Below are positions 48,138 through 57,157 of a DNA stretch of 64,000 nt, piece by piece. Source of the DNA: JAFAXA01 sp963777325 (GTDB lineage: Bacteria; Pseudomonadota; Alphaproteobacteria; Acetobacterales; Acetobacteraceae); the NCBI GenBank assembly GCA_963777325.1, contig CAVZQE010000006.1, positions 62,001 through 126,000 of the forward strand. Reading direction: 5' to 3'. The translations under genes and the position numbers were made by a program. The notes beneath the pieces were generated by a model. That model searched no databases. It was not told the origin of the DNA and was given only the letters and a program-made list of their open reading frames with translations. The first letter of the stretch is position 1; the number at the start of each line of letters is the position of its first letter.

Positions 48138-50120
48138 CTAAATCGGGCAGACCACCCGCAGCCCGATGCGTCCCTGCCAGCCGCGCTCGCTGACGGCGAT
48201 GCTGTCGCGGTACGCGGAGCGGCAGATCGCCGGATTGTGCGACCACGAGCCGCCGCGCAGGATGCGGACGTCGCGCGGCCCCTCGAGATCGGGGCTGCCG
48301 TCGAGCGGCGCGTCGGCGTAGCTGCCGGTCGCCGTGTCCAGGCAGAACTCCCACACGTTGCCGTGCATGTCGTAGAGGCCGAACGCATTGCGCGGGGAAG
48401 ACGCCGGCTCGCGTCGTCGTGCCCCGGAAGATGCCGGGCGGCCCCTCCCCGAGACCAGCCCGCGCCGTTCTAGCGCACGCCGTCATAGCTGTCCGAGGCG
48501 ACGCTCGCCCCGTCGCTGCTGCCGCACACCGCGCCGCCCGTGCCGCAGTAATTGGCGAGCTCGGGCGTGAGCGTCGGACCGAAGGCGAACGGCCCGGCCG
48601 ATCCGGCGCGGCAGGCGTATTCCCACTCGGCCTCGCTGGGCAGGGATAGTCGCGGCCGGTCAGCGCCGCAAGACGCCGGCAGAACTCGTTGGCGTCGTTC
48701 CAGGTGATCGATTCAACCGGAAGATCGATGCCCTTGAAGAAGGACGGCGCCGGGTCGAGGTCGCGCCGTAGCCGCGCCGGATGCGCCCGCACCACCGCCA
48801 GCCATTGCGCCTGTGTATGGAAACGCGCCGATGCAGAACCCGCCGATCGTAACGTGATGCCGCGGCCTCGTCGGCCCGCCGCTCCGGCTCCTCGGCCGGC
48901 GATCCCATCTAACACCCCGGCCGGGAGGGCGACCATGTCCAGGCGCTCGCGCGGGCCGTTTCGGTAAACGCCGGGCGCTGCGCCGGGCCGCGCGGATTCG
49001 TTCCCCTTGGCGTCCACCGAGACCGTTTCGAAGGTGAAGTTCCGCAGCGCGACGGGGGCGCGCGCCGCAGCAACACCGGCGCGGCGATCGCGGCGGCGGC
49101 GGCGGCCACCGCTCCCCCCGCCGCATCAACTGCCGCCGGGTCAGCCGCCGCATCCGGCCGGCGGCCGGGACCACCGGCGTCTCGACCCCCGTACCTGTCC
49201 GCCGTTTCCCCGCGCGCGCCGGCCTGCTTGACGGCGATCCGCCGGACCGCCTCGTGCGCCTGCGGATCGGCCGCCGAGACGGCGACCACGCGCCACCAGA
49301 GCTGCTCCGCCGTGTCAGGTCGCCGTTCGCCTCCGCCTGCAGCGCGTCCAGCTTGACCGGCGCTTGATCTTCCAGCGTCGCGAGGCGCGGCAGCAGGATC
49401 AGGTGCCGCTTTTCGATCGGCTCGGCGTTCGTGTATGGCGTTGGCGCGGCCGCCGGTACCGGGTGCAAAGTCCGGCACCCAAAGCGCAAAATTGATCCAG
49501 CCGCTCGACCGTCGCGCAGTTCCCCTCGCCTTGCAGCCGCAAGCCTTGCAGCAGCGTGTAGGTGAAGGCGCCGTGCCGGAGTTCGCCGATCTCGTACGAC
49601 CGCTCGCTCGGGCTGCAAGAGGAGACCGTGACGACCCCCATCTGCGTCTCCGCGCCAATCCCCTGCCCGTCCCGCGCCCCCTCGTTGCGGCAGGCGTCGA
49701 GCAGCAGGATGACATTCTGCGCGCCGGAACGCCGCAGCCGCTCGGCGACGTAGCTGACAGGGATCGCGGTCTCCGCGACATTCCGGGATCGGCGTCGCTC
49801 GGCATCAGGTAGTCGCGGTCCCGGTCGCGCCGTCCGTGGCCCGCGAAGAAAAACCACACATTGTCGGCGGGCTTGAGGAAGGGCTGCTCGAAGCGCACGC
49901 GCAAGAACCGGCGCAGCGCGCCGGGCTCGACCGCCCGGATCGGCTCGCCGAAATCGGTCTGGATCGGCGGCGCGCCCTCGGCGAAGAAATAGACGCGGGC
50001 AAAGCCGACATCGGCCGCGAAGAAGTCCCGCAGCGCCGCCGCGTCGGCCTCGGCGAACTCCAGCGATTGCAAATTGTCGTAGCGGTTGACGCCGACGCAA
50101 ATCGCCCAGTTCTCGCTCAT
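48138..50120 (-). CDS. Caspase-like protease fused to FGE-sulfatase-type domain
   Basis: The reconstructed protein of about 660 residues begins with a caspase-fold (peptidase C14) domain: MSENWAICVGVNRYDNLQSL, catalytic His in VWFFFAGHGRR (about residue 95) and catalytic Cys in VILLLDACRNEG (about 144), then GAFTYTLLQGL. The middle (about 230-330) has a helical segment (LWWRVVAVSAADPQAHEAVRRIA) and one membrane-helix-like stretch (GAVAAAAAAIAAPVLL). The C-terminus is a formylglycine-generating-enzyme-like domain (SFFKGIDLPVESITWNDANEFCRRL, AFGLYDMHGNVWEFCLD, VRILRGGSWSHNPAICR, IGLRVVCPI). Several one-base shifts and an in-frame TAG (48470-48472) occur. The dyad predicts an active cysteine protease; the FGE part is probably a sensor or binding module. 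Confidence 0.82.
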
Positions 50121-50307
50121 CCCCTGGCCTCGCTCACGCCCGGTTTCGCGTCGCGGGCGCGGTTCCGGCCGGCTTCGGGGCACCTGACGGGTCAGCGGTT
50201 TTTTCTGGCGGCAGGTGTTAACCCCGTCATAGTCTCTGTTCGAACAGCGTCGCAGGCTGATGGCAGGCTCGTCCCCCTTTCGGGAACGCCGCATCCAGGA
50301 GCCTTCC

Positions 50308-50722
50308 ATGACCGTATCGCTTCCCGCTCTTGTCGCGCTACTCGCATCCTCGATCCTGCCCGCCGCCGGGCCGCCTTCCGCAGGCTGCGCCGGATTGCGC
50401 TCTGCGGCCCCGCCTTCGTGATCCAGGTCCGAGGCGGTGGCATGGGTGGCGGGGGCCAGGGTATGGGCGGCGGCATGGGCGGAGGAGGCCAGGGCATGGG
50501 CGGCGGGGGCCAGGGTATGGGCGGCGGCATGGGCTGGGGCCGGGCGCAGATCCCCTATGGAACGACGCGGGCCCGAGCGCCGCATCCACGGCGGGCGGAT
50601 CAAAGCACTGGCGGCGCTGCGTCACGCCGGCCGGCAGCTGCTCCGCCGCCGTCGCGGGCGCGCCTGAAAAAGGCACGCCCTGCTACTGCCCGAGCGCGCT
50701 CGGGGAAGGGCGGCTCGAGTAG
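50308..50722 (+). CDS. Small exported Gly-rich protein with C-terminal Cys motif
   Basis: AGGAG precedes the ATG. The product has a signal peptide (MTVSLPALVALLASSILPAAG), then a Met-Gly-Gly repeat tract (GMGGGGQGMGGGMGGG) and a C-terminal segment RRCVTPAGSCSAAVAGAPEKGTPCYCP. Four Cys in the pattern CxxxxxxC..CxC are similar to those of small secreted bacterial proteins of unknown function. Frameshifts near 50400 and 50565 separate the three parts. It is divergent from the caspase-FGE operon (187-bp gap). Confidence 0.55.
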
Positions 50723-50803
50723 GCGGGAGCCGTACCGGGGCGCGCGCCTTCGCGCTCCTTTCCCGGTTCTTCACCTCTGCCCGGCAGTCTCGGCCGCAGC
50801 GCC

Positions 50804-52319
50804 ATGACCGTCATCACCCGCATCCAGTCCTTCGCCTTCTCCGGGATCGAGGCCGTGCCGGTCGAGGTGCAGGTGCAGATTTCCTCCGGCCTGCCGGCCT
50901 TCCTCGTGGTCGGCCTGCCGGACAAGGCGGTCGGCGAGGCGCGGGAGCGGGTGCGCGCGGCGCTGACCGCGATGGGCCTTTCGCTGCCGCCGAAGCGGGT
51001 GCTGATCAATCTCGCGCCCGCCGATCTGCTGAAGGAGGGATCGCATTTCGACCTGCCGATCGCGCTCGCCGTGCTCGGCGCGATGGAGGTCGTGCCGCGC
51101 GAGGATATCGGCCGGCTACGCGGCGCTCGGCGAGCTGTCGCTCGACGGATCGCTCAATCCGGTCGCCGGGCGTGCTGCCCGCGGCCATCGGCGCCTCCGG
51201 CGCGCGAACTCGGCCTGATCTGCGCCGGCCGGCCAGGGCGGCGAGGCGGCGTGGGCCGGGCGCATCGAGGTGCTGGCGGCCTCCGACCTGCTCGGCCTCA
51301 TCAACCATTTCCGCGGCGCGCCAGGTGCTCGACCCGCCGGAGCCGCCGGCGGTGGCGGAGGCCGGCGCCGGCCCGATCTCGCCGACGTGAAGGGCATGGA
51401 GACCGCGCGGCGGGCGCTCGAGATCGCGGCGGCCGGCGGCCATAACCTGCTGCTGGTCGGGCCGCCCGGCGCGGGCAAGTCGATGCTCGCGGCCCGCCTG
51501 CCCGGCCTGTTGCCGGACCTCGACCCCGCGCGAGGCGCTGGAGGTCAGCATGATCCACAGCGTCGCCGGGCATGCTCGATGGCGGCCGGCTGCGTGATGC
51601 GGCCGCCGTTCCGCGAGCCGCACCACAGCGCCTCGCAGGCGGCGCTCACCGGCGGCGGCGCCCGCGCCAAGCCGGGCGAGGTGTCGCTCGCCCATCGCGG
51701 CGTGCTGTTCCTCGACGAATTGCCGGAGTTTCCGAAGCCAGGCGCTGGAGGCGCTGCGCCAGCCGATGGAGACCGGCCGCACCACGGTCGCCCGCGCGCT
51801 CGCGCACGTCACCTACCCGGCGCGCTTCCAGCTGATCGCGGCGATGAACCCGTGCCGCTGCGGCTTTCTGGGCGACGCCTCCCGCGAATGCGGCCGCGCG
51901 CCGCGCTGCGGCGAGGACTACCAGATGCGGATCAGCGGCCCGCTGCTCGACCGCATCGACCTCGTGGTCGAAGTGCAGCCCGCCTCCGCGGCCGAGCTGG
52001 CCCGCGCGCCGGCCGGCGAACCGAGCGCCACCGTCGCCGCCCGCGTGGCCGGGCGCGGGCGATGCAGCGGGCGCGCGCGGGCGGGGACGGGGCCGCCTGA
52101 CAACGCGGAAGCGGACCCGCAGGCGATGGCGCTGCAGCCGGAGGCCTGGCCCTCGCCGAGCAGGCGATGGACCGGCTCCGCCTGTCGCCGCGCGGCTACA
52201 CGCGCGTGCTGCGCGTCGCCCGCACCATCGCCGATCTGGCCGGCGCCGCGACGGTGCGGCGGGTCGACGTCGCCGAGGCGCTCGCGTTCCGCCATCGCAT
52301 GCCGGGACGGGCGGTGTAG
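50804..52319 (+). CDS. comM: YifB/ComM Mg-chelatase-like AAA+ ATPase, frameshifted
   Basis: ComM-type proteins are hexameric AAA+ helicases that help integrate transforming DNA; many non-competent bacteria keep them. The reconstructed protein of about 505 residues shows the N-terminal S5-like domain (ITRIQSFAFSGIEAVPVEVQVQISSGLPAFLVVGLPDKAV, KRVLINLAPADLLKEGSHFDLPIALAVL). The AAA+ core has Walker A GPPGAGKSMLAARLPG and GVLFLDELPEF. A Cys-rich insert CRCGFLGDASRECGRAPRCGEDYQMRISGPLLDRIDL and the C-terminal lid (RLSPRGYTRVLRVARTIADL) follow. One-base shifts near 51115, 51165, 51235, 51320, 51530, 51570, 51740 and 52050. Confidence 0.92.
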
Positions 52320-52353
52320 CGAGCCGTGATCTTGGCGCGCCTGAGACGGCACG

Positions 52354-54470
52354 CTACTCCGCGGGCTTCGGCTTGCGCCGGCGCACCAGGCCGACGACCC
52401 GCCGTGACAGCAGCTCCAAAGCATCGAACAGCAAGGGCACGAGCACGACCCCGAGGATCGTCGCCAACAGCATGCCCCCGAACACCGTCGTGCCGATCGA
52501 TCGCCGCGCGCCGCCCTGGCCCCGCTCGCGATCACCAGGGGAACGACCCCGAAGATGAGAGCGATCGCCGTCATCATCACGGGGCGGTAGCGGGTGCGGG
52601 CGCCAGCTTCGGCGGCCTCGCGGATGTCCGTGCGCTCGCCCGAGTCCAGGCGGTCCTTGGCGAATTCCACGATCAGGATGGCGTTCTTCGCCGCGATCCC
52701 GATGAGGAGGATCAACCACCTGGCCGTAGACGTCGAGCGACAGCCCCCGCAGCCAGAGCGCCACCAAGCCGCCGAGCACGGCGGCGAGCGTCGAGAACAG
52801 GACGGAGAGCGGCAGGGTCCAGCTCTCATACTGCGCGGCCAGGAACAGGGTAGCCGAAGATCAGCGCGAAGGCGAACGCGTAGAATTCCTGGCCTGAACC
52901 TGCTGCTGCTGGTAGGACATGCCGGTCCCCCGTAGCCATAGCCGCCAGGGAAATGCTGGTTGGCCGTTTGCGCCATCGCCTTCATCGCCTTGCTGGAACG
53001 ACGCCGCCGCCGGCCTGGCCGTTGATCAGCACGGCCGGATAGAGATTGAAGCGGGTGATCGCGTTCGCGCCTCTGACCGTTTTCAGCGTAATCAGCGTTC
53101 GCAGCGGCACCTGCGCCCCGCTGGCGCTGGTGACGTAGAGCTGGCCGATCTCGTCGACCCGATTGCGAAACTGCGCCTCGTCCTGGACGATCACGTGAAA
53201 AACGTGGCTCTCCGGGTTGAAGTCGTTCACGTAGTCCGAGCCGAGATTAGCCGCCAGGGCGTTGTAGATGTCGGCCGGTGACACTCCGAGCAGCGCGGCC
53301 TCCGCGCGGTTGACCGTGACCAGCACCTGCCGGGGATCGCGGGCGGATTGAAGGCCGTGACGGTGGCCGCCGGGATGGAGTTGAACGGCCCCTTGAGCGC
53401 GTCGATGATCGCCTGCGCCGTGTTGGAGCCGCGCTCGCCCCAGGGCTTGAGGATGGCGATCACCGTGCCCGCGTTCGGTTCCGAGATGCCGCCTATCATG
53501 TCGAAGCCGGACAGTTCGACGACGTGCTCCACGCCCTTGTTCTTCCGCATCACCTTCCCGATCCGGCCGACGATGCTCTCGGTCGGGGTGAGCGAGGTGA
53601 CGTCCGGCAGGCTGGCCTCCCTGGCGAAGAAATTACCCTGGTCCTCTTCCGGCAGGAAGCCCGCGGGAAGCGACTGGAACAGCAGGTAGGCGCCGCCGGA
53701 CACCGCGAGCATGGTGAGACCCAGCACGATGAGGCGGCGGTCGAGCCAGCCCACCACCCTGGCGTAGCGCCGGCGCATCTAGTCGAAACCGCCGTTGAAC
53801 CAGCGAAACAGGCGGAACCGCGCCTTCTTCGGAGGGCGCAGGATCAGCACGCAGAGCGCCGGGCTGAGCGTCAGCGCGTTGACCGCCGAGATCACGACCG
53901 AGGCGGAGATGGTGACGGCGAACTGCTTGTGGATATGCCCGGGAATTCCCGCGATGAAGCCGATCGGCGCGAACACGGCGACGAGCACAAGGGTAGTGGC
54001 GATCACCGGCGCGGTGATCTCGCGCATCGCCTGCTGGGTCGCTTCGGCGATCGGCCGGTCCGGCTTCTCTCGAGGTTGCGGGTGACGTTCTCGACCACGA
54101 CAATCGCGTCGTCCACCACGAGGGTGATCGCCAGCGAGACCCGGTTCTGGACGTTGACCGCGTCAATGTCGGAGATCGCTGCCGAGCGCGAAGGTGACGG
54201 TCAGCTGGCAGGTGCCCGGCAGCTCGCGCTGGTGCTTGGCATGTAAAGCATGCCCTGAGCGCCGTTGACCTGCTCCTCGATCGGCTCGGCGATGGTCTTG
54301 GGCACTGGCGCCGGGGTAATGGGCGCGGACACCAAGACCTGCCGGCGGCGTCACGTCCGGTGTACTGGGAGCCGGGATCACCGAAAGCGAGAGGAGGCCC
54401 GCGAGCGTGATCACGATCGCGATCACCATCGCGCATTTGGGACGGTGAATGAAGAAGCTACGTAGATCAT
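52354..54470 (-). pseudogene. RND (HAE1-type) efflux transporter with internal deletions
   Basis: A MexB/AcrB-like inner-membrane pump is recognisable: FFIHRPKCAMVIAIVITLAGLLSLSVIP, the proton-relay helix region VVDDAIVVVENVTRN, FAVTISASVVISAVNALTLSPALC, LPAGFLPEEDQGNFF, YVNDFNPESHVFHV, RGLSLDVYGQ and KNAILIVEFAKDRLDSGE. Only about 705 codons are present against about 1,040 in the family. Near 54120-54135 the sequence jumps from VQNRVSLA in the first porter subdomain to ITLVVDDAIVV, skipping roughly 280 residues. Near 53330 about 50 more residues are missing after TAFNPPAI. Frameshifts and an in-frame stop near 53778 add to the damage. Unless mis-assembled, it is non-functional. Confidence 0.8.
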
Positions 54471-54472
54471 CC

Positions 54473-55681
54473 TCAGCCGCCCCCCGTCGCCTCCGGGCTG
54501 CCCGCTTTCCCCAGATCTCGGGCGGAACTGCTTTCGGTGGAGGCGCTTCTGACCGCCATCGCCCCCGCCCTGACTGCCTTGCGCCGCCACCTGGACGGTT
54601 TCGCCCGCATGCACCTTCTCCACGCCCTCGGTGATCACGTCCTCGCCGCCGTTGAGCCCCCCGGTGACGATCCAGTCCTGACCGACCTGCCGCCCGAGTG
54701 ACACCGTCTGCTCGCGCACCCTGCGGTCGGTTCCGACGAGAAGGACGAAATGGCCATCCTTGCCGTCCTGCAAGGGCTGCACGCACCGGGACCAGCGGGT
54801 GCATGCTTGGGCTGCGCCTGCTGGATGCGCACGTTGACGATAGCCGCCGGGCAGCAGCACGGCCTTCCGGATTGGGGATGTCGGCGTAAACGGTGACGAG
54901 TGCGGTCGCCGGGGTCGATCTTGTTGCTGAAGAAAGTGATGCTGCCGGTCGGCTGATACGGCGTGCCGTCCGACAGTTCCAGGCCGACAACCAACCCCCG
55001 CGCGAGCTGCTGCTCATCCTTGCCGCTCTTCACCTCGGCGGAGACGATGTCGCGGTCGGGCACGGCGAAGACCACGCGGATCGGGTCGAACTGCACCACC
55101 GTCGCGAGCGGGGTGGCGGCGCCGGCGCTCGTGCCCTGACGAGATTTCCCCTTGGTCACGGCGGTCGCGCCGATCCGGCCGTCGATCGGGGAGGCGATCG
55201 TCGTGTAGCCCAGGTTGATTCCGGCGGTCTTCCAGCCGATGCGCGCGCGGGGCGGCGACCTGGGCCGCGTCCTCGTCTCGCGTCGCCTTCGGCATCGTAT
55301 TGCGAGGCAGCCTCGACGCGCTGCCGCCTGAGCTTCGCCGTGCGCTGAAACTGCCGCTCGGCGTTCTCGTAGGCGGCCAGGGCCTGCTGCAAGGAATGCC
55401 TGCGCGCTGTGAAACGCCGCCTCGTACGGCGCCTTCTGCAACGTGTACAGCACCTGGCCGCTTTTGACGTCGCTGCCCTGCTCGAAATCAACCCTCTCGA
55501 CGAAGGCCTGCACGCGGGCTACGACGGCGACCGACTGGATCACCTCGACGTGTCCGATATCTAGGTGTACACGGGGACGACGTTCTTGACCTGCACCGGC
55601 GACACGATCACCGCCGGAGGCTCGGCGCTCCGCCATCGCAAGCCGGGCTGGTCGGTGTAGTATCGAAGCCCGCGCCGCCAA
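54473..55681 (-). pseudogene. Periplasmic adaptor (AcrA/MexA-like), N-terminus degraded
   Basis: An RND membrane-fusion protein is readable across frames: PPAVIVSPVQVKNVVPVYT, IQSVAVVARVQAFVERVDFEQGSDVKSGQVLYTLQKAPYEAAFHSAQAFLQQALAAYENAERQFQRTAKL, NLGYTTIASPIDGRIGATAVTKG, VQFDPIRVVFAVPDRDI and QDWIVTGGLNGGEDVITEG. The signal peptide or lipobox is missing: the conserved part begins within 60 bases of the divergent amidase gene and no start codon in the right frame precedes it. Frameshifts occur near 55562, 55390, 55250, 54880 and 54790. Order adaptor-pump matches RND operons. Confidence 0.75.
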
Positions 55682-55710
55682 ACGGAGCGCCTTACCCTCG
55701 GGGTGGTCTA

Positions 55711-57157
55711 ATGCGCGAATTGGTGATGATGGATGCGGCCGCTCTCGCCACGGCCATCCAGACGAAACAGGCCTCGTGCCGGGAGGTCATGACGGCCTAT
55801 CTCGGCCAGATCGAGCGGCTCAACCCCGCCGTCAACGCGATCGTCTCGCGGGTCGATCCCGAGGCGCTGCTTCTCCAGGCCGAGGAGCGCGACGCCCGGC
55901 TCGCCCGGGGCGACATCATGGGCTGGATGCACGGGTTCCCGCACGCGGTGAAGGAATCTCGCGCCCACCAGGGGCATCCGGACCACGCTCGGATCGCCGG
56001 TCTTCGCCGACTTCGTTCCGGGTTCGGACGCAATCTTCGTCGAGCGCATCCGCGCCAGCGGCGCCATCCTGATCGGCAAGACGAACGTGCCGGAATTCGG
56101 CCTCGGCTCGCAGACCGTCAATCCGGTGTTCGGCGCGACCCGGAACGCCTACGACCAGACCAGGACGGCCGGCGGCTCCAGCGGCGGCGCGGCCGTCGCG
56201 CTCGCGCTCCGCATGGTGCCGGTCGCGGACGGCAGCGATTTCGGCGGCTCGCTGCGCAACCCCGCCGGCTGGAACAATGTGTTCGGCTTCCGCCCCTCCG
56301 CCGGGCGGGTGCCGCATGGCCCAGCGCCGGAGGTGTTCGTCCAGCAGCTCGGCACCGATGGCCCGATGGCCCGGACGGTCACCGATCTCGCGATGCTGCT
56401 CTCGGTCATGGCCGGCGACGATGCCCGCGCTCCCCTTTCCCTCGCCGAGCCTGCCTCCGTCTTCGCCGAGCCGCTCAAGCGCGACTTCAGGGGCGCCCGG
56501 ATCGGCTGGCTCGGCGATCTGGACGGCGCGCTGGCGATGGAGGCGGGCGTGCTCGACTTGTGCCTCGGCGGCATCCGCGCGCTCGAGACGGTGGGCTGCA
56601 CGGTCGAGCCGGTCAGCCTCGGCATCCCGGAGGAGACGCTCTGGGACACGTGGCTGACGCTGCGGCACTGGCTCGTTTCGGGCAACCTGATGGATCTCTA
56701 CGCCGATCCCGAGAAACGGGCGAAGCTCAAGCCCGAGGCGATCTGGGAAATCGAAGGCGGGCTGAAGCTGAGCGCGCCCGATGTGTACCGGGCGTCCGTC
56801 GGCCGTTCGTCAATCTACCAGGCCTTCTGCGCCCTGTTCGAGCGCTGCGACTTCCTGGCTTTGCCGAGCGCGCAGGTCTTTCCGTTCGAGGCGAGCCAGC
56901 CCTGGCCGGCGGAGATCGCGGGCAGGCGGATGGACACCTATCACCGCTGGATGGAGGTGATGTATCCGGCCACCCTCGCCGGCTGCCCCGCCGTCAGCGT
57001 GCCCGCGGGCTTCGGCGGCCCCGCCGATCTGCCGATGGGCGTCCAGATCATCGGCCCACGCCGTCAGGATCGCTCGGTCCTGCAAATCGCCTACGCCTAC
57101 GAGCAGGCGACAGACTGGACGCGCCGAAGGCCGCCAGGGCTGCTCGAGGCAGGCTGA
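55711..57157 (+). CDS. Amidase-signature hydrolase
   Basis: The protein of about 482 residues has the Ser-cisSer-Lys triad of amidase-signature enzymes. Lys is in MHGFPHAVKE, the cis-Ser/Ser block is RTAGGSSGGAAVALALRMVPVADGSDFGGSLRNPAGWNNVFGFRPSAGRVP, preceded by IRASGAILIGKTNVPEFGLGSQTVN. C-terminal landmarks are VSVPAGFGGPADLPMGVQIIGPRRQD. Such enzymes cleave carboxamides or aryl acylamides; substrate unknown. One frameshift near 55962. It starts 29 bp from the degraded adaptor gene, and its end overlaps the convergent helicase gene tail by 61 bp. Confidence 0.92.

Noticed and set aside
46294..50120. Prophage or gene-transfer-agent remnant
   Set aside because: Only the holin-muramidase gene resembles phage functions; no terminase, portal, capsid, tail or integrase genes occur in the window.
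50440..50545. Short tandem repeats as a CRISPR-like array
   Set aside because: The repeats encode Met-Gly-Gly runs in frame, have no unique spacers, and follow a signal peptide. No CRISPR array or cas gene was seen anywhere in the window.
57097..57157. Functional overlap of convergent amidase and helicase genes
   Set aside because: The helicase tail beyond the last motif is low-complexity and variable, so the 61-bp overlap probably reflects a late stop rather than shared coding function.
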